Source: Diplolepis rosae (Eukaryota; Arthropoda; Insecta; Hymenoptera; Diplolepididae). From it: a DNA stretch of 64,000 nucleotides. Position numbers and translations under genes: made by a program. A model generated the notes under the pieces. That model saw nothing but the letters and a program-made list of their open reading frames with translations. It made no database searches and was not told the DNA's origin. This document shows positions 59,001 to 64,000 of this stretch, piece by piece. The stretch is taken from positions 806,001 to 870,000 of the forward strand of contig JAPYXD010000555.1 of NCBI GenBank assembly GCA_030998225.1, written 5' to 3'. Every line of letters begins with the position of its first letter. The stretch's first letter is position 1.

Positions 59001-62000
59001 TTACAGAAGGAGAAAATATCGCTGATACAGCAGGGTTGAATGCAGCATTTGGAGCTTACGACAAGAAAGTTAAAAAGGAAAAACATAAGGATTTGAGATT
59101 ACCAGGACTTGAAGATCTTGATGGAAACCAACTATTTTTTGTTTCTTTTGCCACCGTGAGTTAAAATTTCTTCTATAAATTACTAAAAGCATTTTCAGGT
59201 TAAATTTTAAATTTAAATTGTGAAATAGCAAACGTACATTTTTTCTAAATATTTTGAAGGTTGAAAACAAATATTAAATATAAATTACATTAATATTTGT
59301 ATACAAAAAAAGTTATCCTACAGGAATACATTTATAAACTTTTAAAATAATCAGTAGAAAAGTATCAATTAAAATGATGCAAAATCTTTTACTTACTGCT
59401 CGGTGTATCACCGAAAATAAAATTTACTTGATCCAATAACATATTAGTTGGCTCTATTTAACAAATAAATTGACTCAATTTAAATCAAATTTACTTAGAT
59501 CAAGTAAATCTTACTTAAAATAAGTAAATTTCTTTGTTGAATAGAGCCAACTAATTTTATTATGCTCTTATATATCAGTTAAATTTTATTTTTAGTGCAG
59601 AGGGTATGAATTTAGTTGCGTGGTCCGGTTAATGTATGGCCATTAATGCATACACAGTGAAACATAAACCTTAAAGTTTGATTGGACTTTCATTTAACAT
59701 TACCTTAAACTAAGTAGATGACTTAATTTGTGGTATTTAACACATTTTACTTTGCAAATAAAAAATACAGAGCCGGTGATGCTGAAGACCCGAACATTTT
59801 CTTATTCCGCTAGCGTGAGAAAAAGGTGTAGAAAGGGAGCAATAAGCAAACCATAATTAGCATATGCTAATTCAAAATTTTTAAAATACATTAAATTAAT
59901 AATTAATCAAATGAAAATTATTACTTTTCACATTTGAAGTGTTAAAAATCTTATTGAAAAAAATAGTACAGTGAATAAAGACGCAAAATGTTTAAGTGGA
60001 TGTCAGGGGACATGTTTCGAGTCTAAAACTGATAATTTTATAAATAATCTCGTGAAAAACTAATATGGTCTTTACAACTTTGTTGTACGAGGAAATGCAA
60101 AAAAGTTATGAAATAAAAACAAAAAAACCCTTAGAGGGGTTTGAAAAAAGGTCTTCCGCACCCACCTCGAATACGAAAACTCAGTTTTAGACTCGGAATG
60201 TGTCCCCTGATGACATTCCCTCAAAATTTCAGCCATTACCAATTTTTTTTCAAGTAAAATGTCTTTGTAAAGTGACATGTTTGATAACATGTCTGCTATT
60301 ATATTGACCCATAATTCACTGAATTTTTATTAATTTCTCGTTGCTTTGGTATAGGGTCAGTTTCTTTTTATTTTCATCGATTAAACATTATCAATGTTAA
60401 ATATAAAAAACCGCAAAAAAGTGGGGGAAGGCAAACGTTTCGGCCACATATGGGGGCCCTCTTTACACTCTAAAAGCAAGTGTTACTTTTACACGTGAAT
60501 CACGATAGTAACTTTTTAGGCATTTGAAGTGTGTATTTTTAACACACATTTTGGGTACAAAACGTTAAAGTGTTTGAAAATTAAACGTTACGTTTGTAAT
60601 GTGTATTGAAAATACACACTTAAAATGCCAAAAAAGTTACTATCGTATTTCACGTGTAGAAGTAACACACTTGTTTTTAAAGTGCAGTGCCATAATTTAA
60701 AAGATTAATTCAAAATTTCTGTAAAAGACTAAAATATAGGAGATAATTAAAATAAGGATAAACATAGAACTCAAAAACTTATCTCATAGTTTGCAATTCA
60801 AAGTGAAGTAGTCCAGTATGCAACAACACGAATTGGAAAAATATGTAGAATTCACTGTATATAAAAAAACCCGGATGAAATGAAAAAACGTAGAAATTTG
60901 CAATCGAACCGACCGGAAAATATTTTTTTTTGATGAAAGATGCCCAATTTGTTATTAATGACAAAACGCGAACAATTTTCAATTTTGTAGACTTTTCTTG
61001 AGGACTTTGTTACCGGAGTCTCTCACCGATAGATCTGAACTGTTTTAAAAACCGACTCGGGACATGTGACTTTGCTGACTGACAATTTTTTTTTTTTTTT
61101 TTTTAATGGTATCCTGAGAGATTCTTTTCCTCTTTGAAGAAGACTATTGTCCTATACCTAGTTAAGAAATTCGAGACGGTTATGGTGATTCTTACGAGTG
61201 GACGAAAGCGTGTATTTTTGAAGAAAAAGATTTTGTATATCAGCTTTATGGACAATCCACTTTAGATTGAATTTGCAAGCGAGGCTTTAATTATCTCCTA
61301 TATTTTAGTCTTTTACAGAAATTTTGAATTAATCTTTTAAATTATGGCACTGAAGAGGGCCCCCATATGTGGCCGAAACGCTTGCCTTCCTTTTTTGCGT
61401 ATTTTTATATCTAACATTGATCATTTTCAATCGTTGAAAATAAAAAGAAGCTGACCATATGCCAAAGCAACGAGAAGTTAATAAAAATTCTGTGAAATGT
61501 CTTTATTTACTGTGTTATATAAATAAAAAAATAATAATCGAAACTTTGTAAAGGTAGGGTTTCATTTGTTAAACTTTTCATTTGTTCGAATTTTCATTTC
61601 TCCGAAAAAACAATAGAATCCCTAGATTGATTGGGCACGATGTGCGACATTCTCATATTTCCCTAACTAGTCTCCAATCAATCTAAAGAATCTATTGTTT
61701 TTTCGGAGGAATAAAATTTAAGATAAATGAAATCCTACCGGGACTGGTTAGGAAAATATTAGAACTTCCCATAAATGAAAGAGAATATCCAAAGAAAACC
61801 TACATTGAGAATTCCTACCAAGCCTGACCGTATTCCCTTTGATCACATTGTCACCTTCTTTAGATTACACCTGAAATTCCGTTGATTAATCGACGGACTT
61901 TAAGGTTTATGTTTTATTATGTTAGTAAACGCTGCCTTTCGCTGCCTGAAAATTTTTTTTATGTAACTGAATCGAAATATTGTTTACTTCTACCAATACC

Positions 62001-62266
62001 AATTTTATTAACTTTTTCAATATTTTTAATGAAAGCTATTGAATTTCCAAACTTATTGTTAAAGTAATTCTTATTTCTTATTCATTCAGTCATTCTGTCA
62101 GAGTGCGACGTCCAAATTTCTAGACAAAATTAATGACGATGTACATACAAAAACGTCAATCAGAGTCAATGGGGCGATAAAAAACGTAGTTGGATTTTCT
62201 GAAGCTTTCCAGTGTTCAAAACACAATTTCTTAAATGGTGACGACAAATGTATTTTGTGGAATTAG
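28498..62266 (+). CDS. neprilysin-like M13 zinc metalloendopeptidase, secreted, 18 coding exons
   Basis: M13 peptidases cut small peptides outside the cell. Exons: 28498-28517, 28896-29047, 30952-31113, 31219-31302, 31483-31694, 31877-32146, 33554-33667, 39393-39534, 39702-39819, 39919-40009, 41912-42088, 42492-42592, 45609-45667, 52479-52530, 52679-52746, 52837-52946, 58988-59155, 62090-62266. They sum to 2277 nt with every junction in phase: 758 residues, the usual family length. Residues 1-20 form a signal peptide; NAYY lies at 557-560 (substrate binding), HEMSH at 598-602 and GENIAD at 652-657 (zinc ligands H598, H602, E653; catalytic E599), H719 and R725 match the C-terminal His and Arg of human neprilysin. 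The usual Trp of the FAQxWC motif is Phe here, and one Asn follows the final Trp (CILWN). All active-site residues are present, so an active enzyme is likely. The lack of a cytoplasmic tail suggests a soluble, secreted form. Confidence 0.93.
29548..30065. mobile_element. pogo/Tigger-like MITE
   Basis: Ends CAGTGGGACATACCTC and CAGTGGAACCTCCTTC (inverted), with TA on both sides. This end type (CAGTRRNACCTC) is characteristic of pogo/Tigger elements. No transposase; 518 bp, in neprilysin intron 2. A lone end of the same type (CAGTAAAACCTCTAAC) is at 25204. Confidence 0.65.
30065..30360. repeat. dispersed repeat, relative of 20590
   Basis: GCAGCACACACGATATTTTT, TGCTTCGAGCGTCTGTAGAG and AACAAAAGTAGGACCTAAG match. 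It begins exactly where the pogo-like MITE ends, so that MITE inserted beside or into it. Confidence 0.65.
30952..31694 (+). CDS. neprilysin exons 3-5: conserved N-terminal M13 region
   Basis: Exons 30952-31113, 31219-31302 and 31483-31694. They contain the family signature MNKSADPCDDFYTYVCGSW, followed by FKWDLDGMVEQKI and LEKKWFNACLD, and GLKPLMTIIEKLGGWPM. Disulfide-forming Cys and the helical cap that restricts substrate size are in this region. Introns are short (105-180 nt), unlike the later ones. Confidence 0.88.
31877..32146 (+). CDS. neprilysin exon 6 with Asp/Asn-rich insertion
   Basis: After IDQPSGSLIGKRLLDDQEN the exon encodes an acidic run, residues 236-258, with three DDN units (YDDNYDDNYDDN) from a GATGATAAT-TAT DNA repeat, followed by TDNTNEDEED. 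Most M13 proteins have a short Tyr-rich loop here. The insertion probably arose by repeat slippage and forms a flexible acidic surface loop in the cap domain. The frame then returns to the conserved helix RLRYAHLIKKVAYAYAESIGG. Confidence 0.85.
32456..32682. mobile_element. palindromic MITE, ends CACTCAGAAAAAA
   Basis: Arms of TTTGATTAAATCAAAG / ATTTGATTGAATCAAA type. Close copy at 57749-58009. In neprilysin intron 6. Confidence 0.85.
33554..42592 (+). CDS. neprilysin exons 7-12: central domain
   Basis: Exons 33554-33667, 39393-39534, 39702-39819, 39919-40009, 41912-42088 and 42492-42592. Family landmarks are VNYLHWSFVSDML, RWEDCLENMP, and NWMNSETKSLARNKLKAMKV followed by IGYP. Splice phases are 0,1,2,0,0,2 at the exon ends and all match. 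Intron 7 is 5.7 kb and packed with palindromic repeats; intron 11 holds the piggyBac-like MITE. Confidence 0.88.
34610..35480. repeat. dispersed repeat, copy 1 of the 60277 family
   Basis: GACATGTTTGATAACAGGTC at the left and GGCCGAAACG near 35288 are shared with 60277-61500; most of 34745-35400 is the reverse complement of the centre of that copy. In neprilysin intron 7. Confidence 0.7.
36125..36855. mobile_element. palindromic element, copy 2, with intact terminal repeats 36306-36854
   Basis: CCCTAGCGGACCCGGTTGAG at 36306 and its complement ending at 36854 bound a 549-bp unit. Inside are the same inverted arms as at 22790. About 180 bp to the left (36125-36300) is also shared with copy 1. 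In neprilysin intron 7. Confidence 0.78.
36952..37196. mobile_element. palindromic MITE, right end TTTTTTCTCAGTG
   Basis: TA on both sides; GAATCAAAGAAACATTTCTT at left mirrors AAGAAATGTTTCTTTGATTC at right. In neprilysin intron 7. Confidence 0.8.
37565..38722. repeat. element with degenerate subterminal repeats (CCTTATCAGGGCCG)
   Basis: ACGGCCCGGATAAGG and relatives recur in 37590-37730; inverted relatives (CCTTATCAGGGCCGT, CTTATTCGGGCCGTAT) recur in 38580-38700. A poly-G run of 14 lies near 37799-37812. No transposase. Confidence 0.5.
38755..38870 (-). repeat. tRNA-like repeat (tRNA-derived SINE-like head)
   Basis: On the minus strand GCGTAGTTCAGATGATAAAGC (A box) and CTGGGCTCGATACCCAG (B box and T-stem) flank CCGGCAA in an anticodon-like loop. 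The adjacent TTCTGTGAAAAAAGGAACGC is shared with the copies at 25500 and 57610. Confidence 0.7.
40110..40334. mobile_element. MITE, full copy of the 4981 family
   Basis: Same ends and same internal order (TATAGAACTGACAAACTTTT, then CTCCTTACAGAAAGTTTTGTC, then TATCAACAATCTGG). Sits just after neprilysin exon 10. Confidence 0.85.
41162..41343. mobile_element. palindromic MITE, second copy of the 4262 family
   Basis: CTCTCTAAATCTGAATCAG at left, complement at right, TA on both sides. Internal CACTGATTCATCAGTG-type hairpins. In neprilysin intron 10. Confidence 0.8.
42175..42432. mobile_element. piggyBac-like MITE in TTAA sites
   Basis: CACTAAACGTACC at the left and its complement at the right, each bordered by TTAA (42171-42174, 42433-42436). 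Near both ends lie mirrored words (GGTCAAATGACCGG; GGTTATTTGACCAG). 258 bp, non-coding, in neprilysin intron 11. The TTAA duplication is the piggyBac hallmark. Confidence 0.85.
43732..44153. mobile_element. palindromic MITE
   Basis: ATTGAGGGTATGGATTGCAG and its complement at the ends, a second mirrored pair inside (TTTACATAGCTTTGAGATGA / TCATCTCAAAGCTATGTAAA). TA on both sides. In neprilysin intron 12. Confidence 0.8.
44160..44960. repeat. two oppositely oriented copies of the 20590 repeat around a GC-rich patch
   Basis: Left part 44175-44330 (CCCCTGTAGAGCGGC, GTCCTACTTTTGTTCCTTA) and right part 44845-44960 (CTACAGACACTCGAAATACT, GCAAAAAATATCGTGTGTG) are opposite in direction. Between them: a direct repeat pair and the GC-rich hairpins at 44668-44765. 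Confidence 0.6.
45609..52946 (+). CDS. neprilysin exons 13-16: substrate-binding and zinc-binding core
   Basis: Exons 45609-45667, 52479-52530, 52679-52746 and 52837-52946. They encode WFMTPITSNAYYLPPSNS (Asn-Ala substrate contacts), TAAQLLIPIFSAKAP, then MALNYGSIGFIIGHEMSHGF with the HExxH zinc site, and FDVTGRKYDKDGNAIPWW. The core is split over very small exons. The 6.8 kb intron 13 contains a mariner nested in a mariner nested in a palindrome. Confidence 0.92.
45795..46044. mobile_element. MITE with CAGTCGAGTCTCGTTTAT ends
   Basis: 18-bp inverted ends CAGTCGAGTCTCGTTTAT; TA on the left, CA on the right. 250 bp with a GC-rich centre, resembling pogo-like non-autonomous elements. In neprilysin intron 13. 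Confidence 0.75.
46210..46452. repeat. inverted repeat with AACCAAGG hairpin
   Basis: TTAAAAATCGTTTTTTGGAA at left mirrors TTCAAAAAAACGATTTTTAA at right; CTGTTTATGAAAAAAAACCA is mirrored by TGGTTTTTTTTCATAAACAG in the centre. Confidence 0.75.
47557..47815. mobile_element. palindromic MITE with GAAACCCGGCTAA ends
   Basis: TGGAACGAAGAAACCCGGCT at left, mirrored by AGCCGGGTTTCTTCGTTCCA at right. Interior unpaired. In neprilysin intron 13. Confidence 0.7.
47920..48462. repeat. long hairpin, right end TTTTTTCTCCGTG
   Basis: Two inverted blocks, ACCTCCTGCTTCTTCTCATT / AATGAGAAGAAGCAGGAGGT with a tight loop near 48170-48190, and GTTCTC / GAAATAGAATGAG outer parts. The right terminus is of the CACGGAGAAA type; a left terminus is not evident. 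Confidence 0.65.
49454..50712 (+). mobile_element. near full-length mariner (about 1.26 kb) inserted in the older remnant
   Basis: Inverted repeats starting CCAGGGGTGTTAGTTGAA / CCACGGGTGTTAGTTGAA, TA duplications at 49452-49453 and 50713-50714. Size and gene layout match a typical mariner. It is the best preserved transposon of the window, with only a local frameshift. Confidence 0.9.
49626..50635 (+). pseudogene. mariner transposase (DD34D type), frameshifted
   Basis: The N-terminal helix-turn-helix half reads MSSFVPSKSHLRH, VIRICETWFRLFKSADFDL and NVTRGAIYQLLKAMGKIQ; FTGDAKWIYFENPKRKKSW carries the first catalytic Asp. Near 50160-50200 a short deletion shifts frame, after which QCGVVYFELLKPGE, LQHDNAPSHTA (second Asp) and YSPDFSPSDYHLF (third Asp) follow to SNSQYFE and a stop at 50633-50635. 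All three catalytic Asp are kept; one indel disables it. A starting Met at 49608 in the same frame is upstream, but 49626 fits the family better. Confidence 0.9.
52211..52428. mobile_element. palindromic MITE with TGACGTCA near both ends
   Basis: ATGGTAGGGTCTGACGTCAC at left mirrors GTGACGTCAGGCCCTACCAC at right; inner TTAATAAAATAATAATTT also mirrored. It ends about 50 bp before neprilysin exon 14. Confidence 0.8.
53276..53499. mobile_element. palindromic MITE, copy of the 20906 family
   Basis: CACTCTAAAAACAAGTGTG left end, TTTAGAGTG right end; inverted in orientation relative to 20906. In neprilysin intron 16. Confidence 0.8.
53735..53975. repeat. cluster of degenerate CCTATATAGG palindromic words
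   Basis: CCTACGTGAGAA, CCTATATAGGT and AGGTACCTATA-like words recur about ten times in both orientations. Looks like a subterminal-repeat block of a degraded element. Confidence 0.5.
54085..54370. repeat. palindromic repeat, copy of 57228-57560
   Basis: GTTTCTACATGTTTGTGTCT at left mirrors TGGACACAAACATGTGGAAA. TAGTCTATCTACGTCCGTTT matches TAATCTATCTATGTCCGTTT of the other copy. Confidence 0.75.
54465..54605. repeat. hairpin with GGTGCCGTCCCATGTGG ends
   Basis: GGTGCCGTCCCATGTGG mirrors CTACATGGGATGGCACC; AACAGCCAATTACAGAA mirrors TTCTGCAATTGGCTGTT. Explains the open frame at 54377-54628. Confidence 0.7.
54813..55055 (+). pseudogene. SAP-like domain fragment of a transposon-encoded protein
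   Basis: Residues DVPGAELLYKKVEKNTICQL, followed at once by KRWLKCRKQLLTG, resemble the motif GAxL...QLKRWLxCR...TGxK found at the start of transposon-linked SAP/SWIM/YqaJ-type proteins in animals. The short continuation KVIFRLVILRNA before the stop fits the rest of the helix pair. The zinc-finger and nuclease parts expected downstream are absent. Family call is from memory of the motif. Confidence 0.45.
55440..55640 (-). pseudogene. THAP-type zinc finger fragment
   Basis: Starts MVQIKIKCCFGNCRSDSRYK and continues to FILFPKP, the conserved opening of a THAP domain (first two zinc Cys, Arg-Tyr patch, Phe-Pro-Lys). The second half (CxxH, LPxxxP) is not present before the stop at 55440, so the domain is truncated or spliced onward. 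Likely the DNA-binding part of a transposase. Confidence 0.6.
56446..56592. repeat. hairpin of GCATGCATGC words around a (GA)n tract
   Basis: TTTGTATGCATGCAGC and TTGCATGCATGTTGC at left, GCAACCTGCATGCATGCAAA at right; GA repeat near 56503-56519. Confidence 0.65.
57228..57560. repeat. palindromic repeat, copy of 54085-54370
   Basis: GTTTCTACTTGTTTGTGTCC mirrors TTTGGACACAAACATGTAGA. The tail ACTTTTCTCTAGTATCACATG is shared with 54325. Confidence 0.75.
57605..58080. repeat. decayed tRNA-like repeat split by a MITE
   Basis: TTCTGTAAAAAAAGAAACGC and CTGGGTATTGATCCCAG match the tRNA-like family. TAGGATACG...GTGTCCTCGTAG beyond the MITE matches 25418-25432. Box A is lost. A fragment of the same tail also occurs at 51139-51230. 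Confidence 0.65.
57749..58009. mobile_element. palindromic MITE, ends CACTCAGAAAAAA, with visible empty-site relative
   Basis: TA on both sides. It interrupts a repeat whose intact relative at 25410-25420 reads CAGATAGGATACG with a single TA at the same point. In neprilysin intron 16. Confidence 0.88.
58340..58860. repeat. block of degenerate AATCCGAAT-type repeats
   Basis: CCGAAYC, GGAATCGG and complements recur throughout both halves, in opposite orientation about a centre near 58590. Several overlapping short open frames here arise from this composition. It ends about 130 bp before neprilysin exon 17. Confidence 0.45.
58988..59155 (+). CDS. neprilysin exon 17: third zinc ligand
   Basis: Acceptor AG 58986-58987, donor GT 59156. 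It encodes VDGKVTEGENIADTAGLNAA: Glu653 is the third zinc ligand and Asp657 supports the His ligands. It continues LRLPGLEDLDGNQLFFVSFAT, typical of the domain. The preceding intron (6 kb) carries the THAP element and several MITEs. Confidence 0.92.
59440..59580. repeat. palindrome, TTAGTTGGCTCTATTTAAC ends
   Basis: TTAGTTGGCTCTATTTAACA mirrors TGTTGAATAGAGCCAACTAA; the inner part consists of TTTACTTAGATC / AAGTAAAT words. Confidence 0.75.
60277..61500. mobile_element. palindrome-ended 1.2-kb repeat containing a nested MITE
   Basis: Left arm 60320-60475 (CTCGTTGCTTTGG...GGCCACATATGGGGGCC) is mirrored by 61345-61475 (GGGCCCCCATATGTGGCC...CCAAAGCAACGAG). The centre matches 34745-35300 inverted. 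The MITE 60476-60684 sits inside. Confidence 0.75.
60476..60684. mobile_element. palindromic MITE of the 20906 family, nested in a larger repeat
   Basis: CACTCTAAAAGCAAGTGT to TTTTTAAAGTG. It splits a sequence that is continuous in the related repeat at 35262-35300 (minus orientation), which marks the insertion site. Confidence 0.8.
61554..61742. repeat. palindromic MITE-like repeat
   Basis: GTAGGGTTTCATTTGT at left mirrors ATAAATGAAATCCTAC; CCGAAAAAACAATAGAATC mirrors GAATCTATTGTTTTTTCGG. In neprilysin intron 17. Confidence 0.75.
62090..62266 (+). CDS. neprilysin exon 18: C terminus and stop
   Basis: Acceptor TTATTCATTCAG (AG 62088-62089), stop TAG at 62264-62266. It encodes SFCQ..., DDVHTKTSIRVNG (transition-state His719 and carboxylate-binding Arg725), FSEAFQCSKHNFLNGDDKC and ILWN. 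The usual HSP of the family is HTK here. Confidence 0.9.
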   Translation, partial: SFCQSATSKFLDKINDDVHTKTSIRVNGAIKNVVGFSEAFQCSKHNFLNGDDKCILWN

Positions 62267-63263
62267 AAAATGTATAATTTATCTCAATATTCGATCATAT
62301 GATGAGAATTAAGAGAACTGTACTTAATGAAATTATGTAGACTGAAATACATATTTTTAAAAAACTTTATTAACTGTAATTTGATTATGTAACACATGTA
62401 ATTAGATTATTCACAGTAAAAACATAAACATCAAAATTTGATTGAACTTTATTTCAATTCTGCCTTAAATTAAGCAAGTGGCTCAATTGAAGGTATTTGA
62501 GTAAACGTCAATAGTCTGCCTTAATAGACAATGATTTATAGCTTGAAATCCGGTTTTTACTAGAATCATTGCTACAGCAATATGATTTGTAGTCATATGG
62601 TACCCATATTGTAAATGCCTGGTTGTAGTGACTAATTATAACGTCGTTGTAATTATCATTATAACTGTCAAACCTTGCTATGTTCAAGTCATGTATGGAC
62701 TTGATTTTCCATTTCTTTTCACTTATGCAATGCACTTTGTAGCTCAGAACTGATTATTAAAATACCCATGCTTTCATTTCATATTTTATTGATTAATTTC
62801 TTATGTTTTCTGCATTAAAGAAGATCATTAATACAGGTATATGATGAAAAAGTAGATAAGAGCGATGTAGGACAGAGTACAAAACCAAATTGAACAATCT
62901 AAACTTTTGTAATATGTACATACATTTGTTTAAATTCCATTCCATTCAGTATTCATGTGATGAGTTGCTAAAATATCACAGAAAAATCAAAGTGTTATTT
63001 TAACCCTAGATATAGTGTTAAATTAACCTGCAACAAATTTTATCCGAGGAGTGTTATTTCAACACTGGAATTGCTGTAGCAGCACCTAAGAAACATAGAA
63101 ATTTCAATAACCTGAATTTGGATAACACTTCTAGAAAACTACACGCAACATACATTATACTTTGTTCTTTCTGTCATCATTTCTCAAGACCCAATTTTAC
63201 GATTCTATTTTTCCTCATGCATGAAAGGATTTGGGTTTTAAACGTTTCAAACATAAAAAAATC

Positions 63264-63560
63264 TGCCCGCTTCGCGGGCACATTCTCATTGCGCGCTTCG
63301 TGCTCCGTTCTTTCTGGACCTTGCGCTTCGCGCTCGGTCTTGTGCTCTTCGCATACATTTAAGTTTATTTCTTATATTTTGATACTGAAGCTCAAACCAA
63401 TTTTATAATATTAAAGATGATGTGAATTACTCATTTTCAAAAATTCACTAAATTTCTTTTTCAGTTTAAGTGAAACAGGAAATTCAATTTACTTAAGGCT
63501 CTATCGGCCTTAAGGAACACATTCTCATCATGACACTCGCGCTTCGCGCTCCATTTTCTG
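63264..63560. repeat. GC-rich GCGCTTCGCGCTC repeats in AT-rich DNA
   Basis: GCCCGCTTCGCGGGC, GCGCGCTTCGTGCTC, GCGCTTCGCGCTCG and CGCGCTTCGCGCTCC form small hairpins. The intervening 63360-63475 matches 57085-57185. Confidence 0.65.
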
Positions 63561-63639
63561 TATACATTTCAGTATAACTTTTTAATAAATTACATGATTA
63601 AAAGAATTTACTTTCTTCCACATATCTAAAAAGGAAAAT

Positions 63640-64000
63640 CAATCGTAGACTTTATTTAAGGAGACGATTTTGCAGAACAACGCTTATTTCGTATCTCACA
63701 TATTTTGGTGAAAAAAATCGAATTTTTTCAATATTAAAAATCAAAACATAAAATATACATCCTGTCCCGAAATTTCTTTATCAGAATTTGTAGACCTCAT
63801 TTAGGCAAACAATTTTCCATCTAAATGTTTTTTTTGTATCTCACATATTTTGACTAAAAAATGGAATTTTTTCATTTTTATCGTATTTTTTGGAATTGAA
63901 ACGAAAAATATATCTTTTATCAGAAACTGTGTCAGACAAAATTTGTAGATCTTTTTGAAACGAACAACTTTGTATTCTTACGTTTTTTTGGTATTTCCAA
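63640..64000. repeat. tandem repeat, unit about 145-155 bp, running off the window
   Basis: GTAGACYT.. begins units near 63644, 63788 and 63943. Within units GTATCTCACATATTTTG and AAAATCGAATTTTTTCA recur at matching offsets. Divergence between units is high. The array may continue beyond 64000. Confidence 0.65.

Overview
This is eukaryotic, AT-rich DNA holding two spliced genes on the + strand, embedded in a dense population of DNA transposons and short palindromic elements. The proteins are of insect type. The intron sizes, the mariner load and the simple-secreted neprilysin would fit a hymenopteran such as a parasitoid wasp, but that placement is an inference and not proven by the sequence.

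Gene 1 (about 3647-25152, + strand) is the main part of an LMX1-type LIM-homeobox transcription factor. Four coding exons can be joined in frame at good splice sites, giving two LIM zinc-binding domains, a full homeodomain and a Ser-rich tail with a stop at 25150-25152. The 5' end lies to the left of the window. An orphan open exon at 26195-26424 has the same splice phase as the last LMX1 exon and could be an alternative 3' end. A possible small exon on the minus strand (7497-7679) lies inside intron 1.

Gene 2 (28498-62266, + strand) is a complete M13 zinc metalloprotease (neprilysin-like). I could join 18 coding exons, every junction in phase, for 2277 nt (758 residues). It starts with a cleavable-looking signal peptide, carries HEMSH and GENIAD zinc motifs and the C-terminal catalytic His and Arg, and has an unusual Asp/Asn-rich insertion. 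It probably acts outside the cell.

Mobile DNA fills most introns and the intergenic space. There are four mariner/Tc1-type remnants (1760-3246, 5473-6210, 16070-18414, and 49454-50712 nested in 49393-51079). Two of them are rearranged so that both ends derive from the same end of the transposase gene. One TIR-bounded segment (54777-55849) carries a THAP zinc-finger ORF and a convergent SAP-like ORF. One piggyBac-like MITE sits in TTAA sites (42175-42432), and two pogo/Tigger-like MITEs are at 29548-30065 and 45795-46044. More than fifteen palindromic MITEs are present, mostly with TA target duplications and variants of the end CACNGAGAAA. Some larger palindromes also carry degenerate subterminal repeats, and one family carries a tRNA-like head. 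Nested insertions at 16909, 49393/49454, 57749 and 60476 give a relative insertion order.

The two genes have no evident functional link. No rRNA, CRISPR, operon or viral gene was seen. No clearly new cellular system was found. The best leads are the THAP/SAP element, the palindromic mariner derivatives, the orphan exon after LMX1 and the shared terminal code of otherwise unrelated MITEs.
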